Source: JAFLCM01 sp964510955 (GTDB lineage: Bacteria > Planctomycetota > Phycisphaerae > Phycisphaerales > UBA1924). From it: a stretch of 64,000 nucleotides of DNA. Both the position numbers and the translations under genes were made by a program. The notes beneath the pieces are model-generated. The model was not told where the DNA came from. It was given only the letters and a program-made list of their open reading frames with translations, and did not search any database. Positions 41,082 to 50,385 of this stretch are shown here, one piece after another. The number at the start of each line of letters is the position of its first letter. The first letter of the stretch is position 1. The DNA lies in assembly GCA_964510955.1 (NCBI GenBank), contig CAZEDW010000002.1:140736-204735 (forward strand), read 5' to 3'.

Positions 41082-43760
41082 TCAGGGGCACACGCTGCCG
41101 AAGGCGCCCAGGAGCGTGGTCAGGTCCGACGTGTTGATGACCCCGTTGAAGTCAAAGTCGCCCGAAGACCCCAGCGACACCGGCGAGCCGAAACTGCCCA
41201 GGAGGATCGTCAGGTCAGCGGTGTTGACCGCACGGTCGCCGTTGATGTCGCCCGGGCAGGGCGGCGGAGGCGTGCTGGCGGCGCTGTCGGGGTCCGAGCC
41301 TGCGAGGGTCTCGTTGCGGTCGTAGTACCCGTCCTCGTCACGGTCGACACCCATACGGTAGGCAGAGACGACGGGCACGACGGTGAACGTCAGCTCTGAG
41401 CCGGGCGCGGCCAAGGCGAGAAGCTGGGCCGCGGTGTGAGACTGGCCGACGATGTCGGACTGGAAGACGCCGACGGGCTTGTAGTACCAGCCGCGGGGCA
41501 CGCCGCGGTCCAGGCCCTTGACGATCAGGCCCACCTGGTTGGCGTCCGCCAAGGCCATCATGGTGTCGATGAGGTTGAGCTGTGCGGGTGAGGCGCCGGC
41601 CTGGCTGACCAGGGTGGTCTGCCGCCCGATCGCCGCGTGCGTCCCGGTGTCCCAGCAGAAGACAAACGCCTCAAGGTCCTTGCGCTGCTGCAGGCCGCTG
41701 GCCCCCGCGGGGAGGTGGAACACGCTCGAGGTGAGGAACGACTGGACGGAATCGAAGGTCCCGTCGTGGAGGAACCCGAAGCCGCGGTTGTTGTTGGTGC
41801 CGGTGTTGGTGAAGCCGGTTTTCTTGTACTCGTTCCGCAGGTGCGGCACCTTCATGCTCTGGGTGCCGTTGAACATGACCGCGGGGATGATCGTGGCGTT
41901 GGCGCCGCTGGGGGTGTTGTGGCACGAGATGCACGTGGCGTTGTTGGTGCCGGTGACCGCGGCGTTGAGGAAAAGGTCCTGCCCGGTGATGGGGTTCCCG
42001 CCGTTGGAGAGCAGGGACGGCAACGACCCGTCGATCAGCAGGTTGGGGTTGGGCGGGAAGGCGATGGTGGCGACGTAATCGCGGAACTTGATGTTGTCGG
42101 GGTTGGAGAGGTCGGCGTCGTCGCCGAGGATGCTGACGAACGCGTGCCGGAACGCGCCGATGCCTTCGCGGTCGCCGCGCCAGTGGAACGGCTCGACGCC
42201 GACGATGCCCTGCATGGTCTGGGTGACGAGTGGCCCTTTCAAGGGGTGCCAGTTCTCGCAGGTGCCGCCGGAGCCGCAGACCTGGTTGAAGGCTTTCATG
42301 TCGCCCGACGGGTCGCCCAGGTCCCAGGCGAGCTGGTCCATGCGCCCGTCGACGTGGCAGCTCGCGCACGAGGCCTGCCCCAGGCCGCTGGTGAGGTGGG
42401 TGTCGAACAGGAACTTGCGGCCCTGCTTGATGACCAGGGGAGTCGGGTCGAGCAGGCTGATGCGCTGCACCTCGGCGAACGGGGAAACGCCGACCACCGA
42501 CAGGCTTCCCTCGAACTTGTTGAGCACGTAGAGCTTGCCGCGTGCCTCGTCGAGCGCGATGCCGGTCGGCCCCTCGCCGATGTCGGCCCGCGCGATCCGC
42601 GCGCCGCCGGGGGCGATGGAGACCACGTTGTTGGACCCCATCCCGGTCACGTAGCCGGTGGTGCCGCCCGCGTTCCACACGATGCCGCGCGGGTCGCCGA
42701 TGGAATCGTCGCGCTGGGCCTGCGGGATGCTCCGCACCGCGTAGGTGAGGTGCGGGTTGATGTCGAACGTGGAGACCGCGCCGGGCGCGGCGCTGTCGAA
42801 CCAGCCCATCATCACCCGGACGAATGTGGACTGAAGGTTGGGCTCGAAGCGGATGAGGTTGGTGGCGTCGGTGCCGACCACGGTCACCTCGTTGCCGCCC
42901 CCGGTGGGGCGCAGCGCGATGGCCATGTTGATGTTCATCAGGCTCTTGGCAAACGTCGTCGCGAGCGTGCCGGTGTCGATGATCACGACGTCGTTGTCGT
43001 GCATGTTGGACAGGATGGCGCCGGTCCAGACACCGTTGTTGTCGTCCTTGAGCGAGTTGTCGGGCATCCGCTTGACGATGAGGCTGGCCGCCGGCGCCGC
43101 GGGGTTGGCGCCGTTCAGCGCCGGCGAGAAGCCCGTGCCGCTGTTGGGCGGCGGGTTCGGGTCGCCGGGGTACGGGTTGATGGCGGCGGACACCGTCGTG
43201 GTCTTGATGACCGTGGTCTTGTTGCCCGACTCGAAGATCGCGACGTAGACCTTGTTCCCGTCGGTGGCCATGGCCCGCGGGTCTTCGCCGGTGATGGCGA
43301 TGGTGGTCGGTGACGCCGCGAGGTCGGCCGGGTCGAACCGCCACACCTGGTTCAGCGCCGCGACGCTGACGAACGCGCGCTGGGGCGTTCCGGCGAACAC
43401 AACGTCGTAGGGCTCATCGCCCACGGAGAGCGTCTGGGTCACGTTCAACGCCGTCAGGCTGACCACGCTGACGCTGTCGGAGATGTTGTTGACGACCCAC
43501 GCCTCGGTGTTGTTGCGCGCGCGCACCGACGTCGGCTCGAGCCCCACCGGGATCGACGCCGAGAGCACCGGGGTGGCCCCGGTCAGGCTGAAGACCAAGA
43601 GGCGTGCGGCGGGGGTGTCGAGCACCAGAAGCTTGGTGCCGTCGGGCGTCATCTCCACCGGGTGGGTCTGGGGCGTCTCCCAGTTGACGAAGCTCCCCTG
43701 CGCGCGCGCGAGCGAGGCGCACACCACAACACCCAAGATGACGCCGGATCCTCGAATCAA
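41082..43760 (-). CDS. secreted beta-propeller, di-heme cytochrome and dockerin-like fusion
   Basis: About 892 residues. The signal peptide (GSGVILGVVVCASLARAQ) is followed by YncE-like beta-propeller blades (HPVEMTPDGTKLLVLDTPAA, RARNNTEAWVVNNISDSVSV, GIALDEARGKLYVLN). A cytochrome part follows with two CXXCH sites (CASCH in GQASCASCHVDGRMD, CISCH in ATCISCHNTP), similar in layout to bacterial di-heme peroxidase relatives. A calcium-type DRDEDGYYDRNE loop comes next, then a C-terminal dockerin-like pair (CPGDINGDRAVNTADLTIL; GDFDFNGVINTSDLTTL). TTG at 43760 is chosen: an AGAGGAG ribosome site sits upstream and the signal peptide follows. An ATG at 43796 would put 12 charged residues before it. 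Probably surface electron transfer or peroxide reduction. Confidence 0.82.
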   Translation of the reverse strand: MIRGSGVILGVVVCASLARAQGSFVNWETPQTHPVEMTPDGTKLLVLDTPAARLLVFSLTGATPVLSASIPVGLEPTSVRARNNTEAWVVNNISDSVSVVSLTALNVTQTLSVGDEPYDVVFAGTPQRAFVSVAALNQVWRFDPADLAASPTTIAITGEDPRAMATDGNKVYVAIFESGNKTTVIKTTTVSAAINPYPGDPNPPPNSGTGFSPALNGANPAAPAASLIVKRMPDNSLKDDNNGVWTGAILSNMHDNDVVIIDTGTLATTFAKSLMNINMAIALRPTGGGNEVTVVGTDATNLIRFEPNLQSTFVRVMMGWFDSAAPGAVSTFDINPHLTYAVRSIPQAQRDDSIGDPRGIVWNAGGTTGYVTGMGSNNVVSIAPGGARIARADIGEGPTGIALDEARGKLYVLNKFEGSLSVVGVSPFAEVQRISLLDPTPLVIKQGRKFLFDTHLTSGLGQASCASCHVDGRMDQLAWDLGDPSGDMKAFNQVCGSGGTCENWHPLKGPLVTQTMQGIVGVEPFHWRGDREGIGAFRHAFVSILGDDADLSNPDNIKFRDYVATIAFPPNPNLLIDGSLPSLLSNGGNPITGQDLFLNAAVTGTNNATCISCHNTPSGANATIIPAVMFNGTQSMKVPHLRNEYKKTGFTNTGTNNNRGFGFLHDGTFDSVQSFLTSSVFHLPAGASGLQQRKDLEAFVFCWDTGTHAAIGRQTTLVSQAGASPAQLNLIDTMMALADANQVGLIVKGLDRGVPRGWYYKPVGVFQSDIVGQSHTAAQLLALAAPGSELTFTVVPVVSAYRMGVDRDEDGYYDRNETLAGSDPDSAASTPPPPCPGDINGDRAVNTADLTILLGSFGSPVSLGSSGDFDFNGVINTSDLTTLLGAFGSVCP

Positions 43761-43956
43761 GGGCTCTTCTCCTCTTACCTGCCCTCCAGACGCCATATAG
43801 AGTGACGGGCAAGTCGATTCGGGTCAAGACCTTTCGCCGGGCCGTCCACAATTCAGGCGTTATGCGGGGAGGGGAATCACGCCCCGATCCGATATTTCCG
43901 CAAAAATACCTGCGCAGAGGCGCTTCGCCGCACGGGGCGGGGGTCCCTTTCATAGT

Positions 43957-43982
43957 CCAAACAAAGCTCCCCGGTCAGGGGA
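43957..43982 (-). terminator. possible terminator after dnaN
   Basis: Directly after the dnaN stop, the minus strand reads a 5-bp stem TCCCC/GGGGA (43982-43978 with 43972-43968, five-base loop) followed by a T-rich GCTTTGTTT. The stem is short, so this is a weak candidate for an intrinsic terminator between dnaN and the propeller-cytochrome gene. Confidence 0.4.
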
Positions 43983-45155
43983 CTACTGCAGGTTGACCGG
44001 CATCACGACGTAGACGAAGTCGCTGCCGCTGCGGATCAGGCCGGGCTTGTTCGGGGCTTTCAGCTCGAGAATCACCTGCTCGCCCGGGACCACGCGGAGC
44101 GCATCGGTGATGAACGTGGGGTTGAACCCGATCTCGATGCCGGAGCCTTCGTACCCCGCCATCTCGCACTCGACCTCGGCCTCGCCCATCTCGGCGGCGC
44201 GGCTGGAGATCTTCAGCCCGTGGGCCTTGCTCTCGGGCGTCCCGGTGAAGGCCATGCGGATGCCGCGGGACTCCTCGTTGGTGAGCAGCGCCGCCCTCTT
44301 GACGGCGCTCCCGAGCACCTCGACGTCGAACGTGGCCCGCTTGTCCTGGTCCTTAGGGATGACGTCCTCGTACGGCGGGAAGGTGCCCTCGACGAGGTTT
44401 GAGATCAGCAGCGTGCCCTGCGACCCGTCGGCGTCGGGCATGGAGAACAGCACCTGGTTGTCGGTGATGGCGACCTTGACCGGCGGCGCATCGGCGCTGG
44501 GGTGCAGCAGCTTCAGGACCGTGTTCAGCGCCTTGGTCGGGATGATGCAGGAAACCGACTCCGGGCCGCCGGAGGCGACATCCACCGAGGCCCGCGCCAG
44601 CGCCAGGCGGCGCCCGTCGGTGGCGACCATCTCCAGCTTCTTCCCCGAGCGTTTCAGCAGCACGCCGTTGATGGCGTACCGCGAAGTCTCCTTCGAGGTC
44701 GAGAAGATCGTGCGCGAGACGAGCTGCGAGAGGACGTCCTGGCCGATGGAAAAGCCGTTCGAGTCCGCGGCCGGCTCGGCGATGGGGGGGAAATCGGCGC
44801 CGGGGAACCCGTAGATCTTGAACTTGGCGTCGGCGCCCTTGATCGTGCAGACCTCGCCCTCGGCCTCGATCGTCAGCGTCGGCTCGTTGTCCTGGGCCGA
44901 GACGATGGCGCGCAGCTTGTCGGCGGGGATGAGAAGCTCGCCCTCCTCCTTCACCTCGGCGCGCGAGGTGCTCATGCGCAGGGACACCTCCCCGTCCGTC
45001 GCCGCCATGGTGATGAACCCGGCCCCGCCCTTGCCGGACTTCCTGGCCGTGAACTTGACGCACGTGAGCTGCGGGCGCGGGCTGCGCGCCGAAGCGGTGG
45101 CGCCGACCAGATTGACGGCGTCGAGCAGGGCGCCGCGATCACAGATGACCTTCAT
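43983..45155 (-). CDS. dnaN: DNA polymerase III subunit beta (sliding clamp)
   Basis: A 390-residue clamp protein, the length of the family. It holds three DnaN domains: MKVICDRGALLDAVNLVG at the start, ITMAATDGEVSLRM and GELLIPADKLRAIV in domain 1, FSIGQDVLSQLVSRTIFSTS and LEMVATDGRRLALARA in domain 2, and IEIGFNPTFITDALRVV in domain 3. The C-terminal SDFVYVVMPVNLQ matches the usual end (Y-x-V-M-P-x). It encircles DNA and tethers the replicative polymerase. There is no dnaA or recF nearby, so it is not in the classical origin cluster. It is divergent from transketolase across 268 bases. Confidence 0.96.
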   Translation of the reverse strand: MKVICDRGALLDAVNLVGATASARSPRPQLTCVKFTARKSGKGGAGFITMAATDGEVSLRMSTSRAEVKEEGELLIPADKLRAIVSAQDNEPTLTIEAEGEVCTIKGADAKFKIYGFPGADFPPIAEPAADSNGFSIGQDVLSQLVSRTIFSTSKETSRYAINGVLLKRSGKKLEMVATDGRRLALARASVDVASGGPESVSCIIPTKALNTVLKLLHPSADAPPVKVAITDNQVLFSMPDADGSQGTLLISNLVEGTFPPYEDVIPKDQDKRATFDVEVLGSAVKRAALLTNEESRGIRMAFTGTPESKAHGLKISSRAAEMGEAEVECEMAGYEGSGIEIGFNPTFITDALRVVPGEQVILELKAPNKPGLIRSGSDFVYVVMPVNLQ

Positions 45156-45328
45156 TCGGGACTCTCCGCGTGAGATAAGGGGGACGGAGTGTACCCGTTC
45201 GGGGCCGGGCGCTGGTTCGGCTTGCAGCCGTTCTAAGCAAGACGCGGGCCAAGAACTGCTCCCGCCGAGCCGTGGTTGTTCTCGGGCGTGAAACGTGCAA
45301 TACTGTCAGGCCCGAGGGGAGCCGTCGA

Positions 45329-45354
45329 AGACCGAAGTTTCGGTCTGGTTTTTG
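45329..45354 (+). terminator. terminator-like hairpin in the transketolase leader
   Basis: On the plus strand AGACCGAA (45329-45336) and TTCGGTCT (45339-45346) form a perfect 8-bp stem with a two-base loop (GT), followed by GGTTTTTG. The tight loop means a couple of base pairs next to it likely open. dnaN reads away, so the only plus-strand transcript that can meet it is one starting inside 45156-45328. It is then either an attenuator in the transketolase leader or the end of a small RNA. Confidence 0.65.
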
Positions 45355-45423
45355 TTCGGTAAAGCGCTATCACCTGAGCCGCCGGGTTCGCCGCGGCTCA
45401 CATGAGAAAAGGAACCTGGAGCG

Positions 45424-47400
45424 ATGTCATTTGAAGCCGCCGTCCACGCCCAGGCCGTTGAACTCAACCGCATGTCGCTGGAGATGTGCGCCCTCGCCGG
45501 GGCGGGCCATCCGTCCACCGCGATGAGCCTTGGGCACCTCGTCACCGTGCTGATGTTCCACACCATGCGGTGGAGCCCCGAGCAACCCGACTATCCCACG
45601 AGCGACCGCCTGGTCCTCAGCGAGGGGCACGCGGTGCCGGTGATCTACGCGGCGGCGATCAAGCTGGGTGTTGCGGTGGGCAAGGACCCCGCCTCGCGCC
45701 GCCCGCTGACCATGGAAGACGCCAAGACGCTGCGCGGGATCGACAGCGTGCTCGAAGGCCACCCCAACCCGGTCGAGGGCTTCCCGTTCTTCGACGCCGC
45801 CACCGGCTCGTTGGGCCAGGGGCTGTCCGTCGCCGCCGGCGTTGCCGAGGCCGCACGGATCGACGGGTCGGACAAGCGGGTCTACTGCATCATCGGCGAC
45901 GGCGAGAGCCGCGAAGGCCAGGTGAGCGAGGCCCTGGATTACATCATCGACCGCAAGCTCACCAGCGTGCTGCCCATCTTCAACTGCAACGAGTGGGGCC
46001 AGGCGTCGAAGGTCAGCCCGCAGCAGTCGGCTGAAACGCTCGAGGCCAAGCTCAAGGCCTGCGGGTTCAACGTCCGCGTGATCGACGGGCACGCCCCGGC
46101 GGCCATCAAGTCGGCGTTCGATGAGTTCGCCCGCACCGCCGCCGCCCCGTCGAGCCAGCCCATGGCGCTGATCGCCAAGACCCAGAAGGGCTGGGGCTCG
46201 CCCACCATGCTCAACGGCAACTGGCACGGCAAGCCCGCCGAGGGCCAGCAGCTCCTGCGGGTGCTGAACGAGCTGAACGAGCGCCGCGGCGAACTCACGT
46301 CCGCGCTTACCAGCACCGACTCGTTCATGATCCAGCCGCCCGCCGAGGCCCCCTCGCGCCAGCCCGTTGCCGGCGACATGCCCAGCTTCAGCCAGACCAT
46401 GAAGGCCCGCGACATGGAGAGCGTGCTGCACACCGGGCGGCTGGCGACGCGGAAGGCGTACGGCGTGGCCCTGCACGCGCTGGGCCTGGTGAACGACCGC
46501 GTCGTCGCCCTCGACGCCGACGTGAGCAACAGCACTTTCGCCGAGTACTTTGCCAAGGACTCGGTGCTCAAGGCGCGGTTCATGGAGTGCAAGATCGCCG
46601 AGCAGAACATGCTCTCGGTGGCCGCCGGCCTGGCCGCGGCGGGGAAGATCCCCTTCTGCTCGACCTTCGCCAAGTTCGTCAGCCGCGCGTACGACCAGAT
46701 CGAGATGGCGATCAACAGCGGCGCCAACATCAAGATCGTCGGCAGCCACTCGGGCCTGGGGCCCGCCTCGGACGGGCCCAGCCAGATGGCCCTGCCCGAC
46801 ATCGCCTGGTTCCGCGCGCTCACCACCGTCCGCAACGCCCAGGGCAACCCGGCGTGCTACCTGCTGCAGCCCGCCGACGCCTACGCGGCGTACGCGCTGA
46901 CAGGCGTGATGGCCGAGTACGAGGGCGCCTGCTACATGCGCACCCACCGTCCCGACGCCGAGTTCCTCTACAACGACCAGACCGTGTTCAACCTCGGCGG
47001 TTTCGAGGTGCTCAGCGAGGGCCGCGACGTGCTGCTGGTCGCCGCCGGCGCCATGGTGCACGAGGCCAACAAGGCCATCGACCTGCTCGACAAGGCCGGC
47101 GTCTCCGCGTCGCTGGTCGACCTCTACTCGATCCCCTTCGACGCCGACGCGCTGCTGGACCTGGCCAACGCCAACAACGGCTACATCGTGACCATCGAAG
47201 ACAACTACGGCGCCGGCATCGGCTCCGCGGTGGCCGATGCGCTCACGGCATCGGGCGAGGGCTTCTCGCTCGACCAGATGTTCGTCCAGCGCATCCCCAA
47301 GAGCGGGCGCACCGCCGACGACGTGCTGAAATACTGCGGCCTGAGCCCCAAAGACATCTGCGACCGCACGCTGAAGCTGCTGCAGGTGACCTCGGTGTAA
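45424..47400 (+). CDS. tkt: transketolase
   Basis: A 658-residue thiamine-diphosphate enzyme that moves two-carbon units between sugar phosphates in the pentose phosphate pathway. Visible are AGAGHPSTAMSLGHL, LSEGHAVPVIYAA, the TPP-binding GDGESREGQVSEALDYI...NCN motif, and LEAKLKACGFNVRVIDGH. In the pyrimidine-binding domain are ALDADVSNSTFAEYF, CKIAEQNMLSVAAGLA (catalytic Glu) and FVSRAYDQIEMA, and in the C-terminal domain VDLYSIPFDADALLDLA. It is a single long chain, not split into the two subunits seen in some bacteria. A GGAACCTGGAG site precedes the ATG. It is likely monocistronic, with a hairpin in its leader. Confidence 0.95.
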   Translation: MSFEAAVHAQAVELNRMSLEMCALAGAGHPSTAMSLGHLVTVLMFHTMRWSPEQPDYPTSDRLVLSEGHAVPVIYAAAIKLGVAVGKDPASRRPLTMEDAKTLRGIDSVLEGHPNPVEGFPFFDAATGSLGQGLSVAAGVAEAARIDGSDKRVYCIIGDGESREGQVSEALDYIIDRKLTSVLPIFNCNEWGQASKVSPQQSAETLEAKLKACGFNVRVIDGHAPAAIKSAFDEFARTAAAPSSQPMALIAKTQKGWGSPTMLNGNWHGKPAEGQQLLRVLNELNERRGELTSALTSTDSFMIQPPAEAPSRQPVAGDMPSFSQTMKARDMESVLHTGRLATRKAYGVALHALGLVNDRVVALDADVSNSTFAEYFAKDSVLKARFMECKIAEQNMLSVAAGLAAAGKIPFCSTFAKFVSRAYDQIEMAINSGANIKIVGSHSGLGPASDGPSQMALPDIAWFRALTTVRNAQGNPACYLLQPADAYAAYALTGVMAEYEGACYMRTHRPDAEFLYNDQTVFNLGGFEVLSEGRDVLLVAAGAMVHEANKAIDLLDKAGVSASLVDLYSIPFDADALLDLANANNGYIVTIEDNYGAGIGSAVADALTASGEGFSLDQMFVQRIPKSGRTADDVLKYCGLSPKDICDRTLKLLQVTSV

Positions 47401-47470
47401 GGGCTCCGGGCGCGTCCGCTCGGCCAGCCGGCGGTCGTCAACGGATCAGCACGCGCGAGCGGTTTGTGGC

Positions 47471-49810
47471 GTGCGCACCAAGGGTGGGCGGTGTTTGACC
47501 GATATACTCGTCGATCCCGCCAAGGGGTCGAGAAGATATCGGACCTTCCAGCGATTGAGCACCGCCGCCACCCAGACCCCGTCGCCGGCCAGCGCGAACG
47601 GCCCCGCACCGCGGGGTGAGTCGCGCACTCGCTCCAATATCTCGGTGCTCATCCCGACCTTCAACGAGGAGGTCAACCTCCCCCACGCGCTCAAGAGCGT
47701 GGCGTCGTGGGCGGACACAGTGTGGGTCGTCGACTCAGAGTCGACCGACCGCACGCGTGAGATCGCCGAGGCGATGGGCGCCAAGGTGGTGGTCCAGCCG
47801 TGGCTGGGCTATGCGCGTCAGAAGAACTGGGCCCTGGATTCGCTGCCCTGGGACACCGACTGGCTGTTCATCCTCGACGCCGACGAGTCGATCACGCCCG
47901 AGCTGCGCGAGGAGATGCTGGCGATCTCGCGCCTGCCGGCGGACTCGGTGCGCGAGGCGGGCTACTACGTCAACCGGCTGCCGCACTTCATGGGCCAGCC
48001 CATCCGGCACTGCGGGTTTTTCCCGTCGTACAACCTGCGGTTCTTCCGGCGCGGGCGGGCGCGGTACGAGGACCGCGAGGTCCACGAGCACATGGTGGTG
48101 GACGGGCCGACGGCCCAGCTCCGCAACATCATGCTCCACGAGGACCGGCGCGGCCTCGAGCACTACATCGCCAAGCACAACCGCTACTCCACGCTCGAAG
48201 CACGGGAAATCCTGAAGGAGCGGCTGCAGTTGTCGGCGCGCCGGGCGGAGAAGCTCGAGCGCGGCATCGCCTTCCGCCGCTGGCTGAAGCTGCACGTGCT
48301 GCCCTACCTGCCGCTCTCGGGCGTGTTCAGGTTCCTCTACATGTACGTCTTCCGCCTGGGCTTCCTCGACGGCGCGGCGGGATTCCGCTTCTGCCTGCTG
48401 CTGGCGACGTACGACTTTTTCATCACGCTGAAGCTGCATGAGCTGCGCGCCGCCGGCGCCGCGCGGAACCCCGCCATGCTGGCCGCCCCGACCGCGGGGC
48501 TGGCCCAGAAAGAGGGCAGTGTCTCGACGGTCTCCAAGGACGTGTCGACGTACCGCCGCCCGGTGGTCGCCGAGCAGGTCGCGCCGCCGGTGGTTCGCCC
48601 GGCGACCCCCGAGCCGCCCGCGCAGCCCGCGCCCCAGCCCGAAAACGTCAACGGCGTCGTCCCGGCGACCCCGGTGCGCCCGACCGCTCGCCCCGAGATC
48701 GCCCCTCCCGCGCCGCTCACCAAGGAGCCGCGGCACGCCCTCGCCGACGCACTGGCCCAGGAGCTCGGCTTCGGCAAGAACCCGGCATTTGGCGTCTGGC
48801 CCGCGGTCGCCAGCGTGCCCGTCAGCGTGCTCATCCCGGTCAAGAACGAGCAGCGCAACATCGCCGAGTGCCTCCGGCGGGTGCAGTGGGCCACCGAGCT
48901 GGTGGTGGTCGACAGCCAGTCCACCGACAAGACCATCCCCATGTCGCAGGCGCTGGGCGCCGACGTCTACCAGTTCTATTACTCCGTCAGCGGGTGGCCC
49001 AAGAAGAAGAACTGGGCCCTCGAGACCGTGCCGTGGAAGAACCAGTGGGTGCTCATCCTCGACGCCGATGAATACATGACCCCCGAACTCGCCGAGGAGG
49101 TGCGCCAGGTCGTCAGCGGCGCATGGCGTCCGTGGAAGGACGGCTCGGCGGGCTGCGGCGACGGGTTCTGGCTCAACCGGCGCTTCATGTTCATCGGGCG
49201 CTGGCTCAAGGGCTGCGGCTTCTACCCCAGCTACAACGTCCGCCTGTTCAAGCACAGCGTCGGCCGCTACGAGCGCATCGGCAGCCTCGGCGACACCGGC
49301 TCGGGCGACAACGAGGTCCACGAGCACGTGCTGCTCTCCACCGGCGAGGCCGGCTACCTCCAGCACGACTTCCTCCACTTCGCCTACCCCGACCTCTCGG
49401 TCTGGGTCGAGAAGCACAACCGCTACACCACGTGGGAAGCCCACGCCATGGAGGCCAAGGACGAGGGCGAGATCCGAGCCTCGCTGTTCGGCGGTCCGAT
49501 CGAGCGACGCCGCTGGCTCAAGCGGTTCGGGCGCAAGCTCCCGTTCCGGCCCACCCTCCGGTTCCTCTACTCGTACATTTTCCAGCGCGGGTTCCTCGAC
49601 GGCTACCCGGGCTTCGTCATGTGCCGCCTGCTGGCGTGGTACGAGTTCATGTCGATGGCCAAGCACTTCGAGCGCAAGGTGCTGCGTGACAAGCCGTACA
49701 TCTCGCAGCCCGCCGTCGCCAACCCCAAGCTGGCTCAGGCGGATCAGCCGGCCATGTCGAGGCCGCAGGGGGGGCAGGGGACCGCCGGGGGGGCGGGGGG
49801 GCCGGGATGA
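47471..49810 (+). CDS. double WaaE-type GT2 glycosyltransferase fusion
   Basis: About 779 residues with two GT2 domains of the WaaE/KdtX (LPS core beta-glucosyltransferase) type. Copy 1 (about 55-335): NISVLIPTFNEEVNLPHAL, VWVVDSESTDRT, GYARQKNWALD, LFILDADESI, HCGFFPSYNLRFFRRGRARY and VHEHMV. Copy 2 (about 455-760): VSVLIPVKNEQRNIAECL, LVVVDSQSTDKT, KKKNWALET, LILDADEYM, GCGFYPSYNVRLFKHSVGRY and VHEHVL. They are joined by a Pro/Ala/Val-rich linker of about 110 residues. Both keep the D-x-D. The start is uncertain: GTG 47471, TTG 47495 and TTG 47555 are in frame. The stop overlaps the ATG of the acetyltransferase gene (ATGA). Confidence 0.88.
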   Translation: MRTKGGRCLTDILVDPAKGSRRYRTFQRLSTAATQTPSPASANGPAPRGESRTRSNISVLIPTFNEEVNLPHALKSVASWADTVWVVDSESTDRTREIAEAMGAKVVVQPWLGYARQKNWALDSLPWDTDWLFILDADESITPELREEMLAISRLPADSVREAGYYVNRLPHFMGQPIRHCGFFPSYNLRFFRRGRARYEDREVHEHMVVDGPTAQLRNIMLHEDRRGLEHYIAKHNRYSTLEAREILKERLQLSARRAEKLERGIAFRRWLKLHVLPYLPLSGVFRFLYMYVFRLGFLDGAAGFRFCLLLATYDFFITLKLHELRAAGAARNPAMLAAPTAGLAQKEGSVSTVSKDVSTYRRPVVAEQVAPPVVRPATPEPPAQPAPQPENVNGVVPATPVRPTARPEIAPPAPLTKEPRHALADALAQELGFGKNPAFGVWPAVASVPVSVLIPVKNEQRNIAECLRRVQWATELVVVDSQSTDKTIPMSQALGADVYQFYYSVSGWPKKKNWALETVPWKNQWVLILDADEYMTPELAEEVRQVVSGAWRPWKDGSAGCGDGFWLNRRFMFIGRWLKGCGFYPSYNVRLFKHSVGRYERIGSLGDTGSGDNEVHEHVLLSTGEAGYLQHDFLHFAYPDLSVWVEKHNRYTTWEAHAMEAKDEGEIRASLFGGPIERRRWLKRFGRKLPFRPTLRFLYSYIFQRGFLDGYPGFVMCRLLAWYEFMSMAKHFERKVLRDKPYISQPAVANPKLAQADQPAMSRPQGGQGTAGGAGGPG

Positions 49811-50385
49811 CATCCACGCCCGCGGGCGACGCCCCGGACTTTGACCCGCTGGCCCGCTCGGTCAGCCCGTACACCACGCGCGAGAAGATCGGGCGCGTGC
49901 TGTGGAACACCGTCGGGCAGACGCTGTTCGGTTTCACCTTCCACAACTGGTACGGCGTGCGCAACTCGCTGCTGCGGATGTTCGGCGCTACGATCGGACA
50001 CTCGGTCCGCATCCGGCCCAGCGTGATCGTCGAGCAGCCGTGGAACCTCGCCATCGGCGATAACTCGTCGATCGGCGACCGGGCCATCATCTACTGCCTC
50101 GGCAAGGTGTCGCTGGGCAGCAACGTGTCGCTCTCGCAGATGGTCCACCTCTGCGCCGGAACCCACGACTACACCAAGAGCGACCTCCCGCTGCTGCGCC
50201 CGCCCATCGTGATCGAGGACGAGGTGTGGCTGGCCGCCGACGTGTTCGTGGCGCCCAGCGTGCGGATTGGACGCGGCACGGTGGTAGGGGCGCGGTCGAG
50301 TGTGTTCAAGGACTTGCCCCCCTGGAAGGTGTGCGCCGGAACGCCGGCGAAACCGATCAAGGATCGGGTCCTGACGCCTGCGTAG
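49807..50385 (+). CDS. WcaF-type left-handed beta-helix acetyltransferase
   Basis: A 192-residue protein with hexapeptide repeats (IGHSVRIRPSVIVEQPWNL, IGDNSSIGDRAIIY, IRIGRGTVVGARSSVF-like run near the end). It has the family's HNWYGVRNSLLRMFGA entry, CAGTHDYTKSDLPLL with the catalytic-type His, and the C-terminal WKVCAGTPAKPIKDR. Members add acetyl groups to exopolysaccharide sugars, as WcaF does for colanic acid. It is coupled to the double GT2 gene by a four-base overlap, so it likely acts on the same glycan. Confidence 0.87.
   Translation: MTSTPAGDAPDFDPLARSVSPYTTREKIGRVLWNTVGQTLFGFTFHNWYGVRNSLLRMFGATIGHSVRIRPSVIVEQPWNLAIGDNSSIGDRAIIYCLGKVSLGSNVSLSQMVHLCAGTHDYTKSDLPLLRPPIVIEDEVWLAADVFVAPSVRIGRGTVVGARSSVFKDLPPWKVCAGTPAKPIKDRVLTPA

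Noticed and set aside
45180..45328. Possible 4.5S, 6S or other known small RNA upstream of transketolase
   Set aside because: None of the conserved loops of these RNAs is present; only the terminal hairpin supports an RNA.
47499..47510. CCGATATACTC string that recurs at about 55131
   Set aside because: TATACT fits a -10 box in both places but no -35 lies at the right distance, and the shared string is only 11 bases, so it may be chance.
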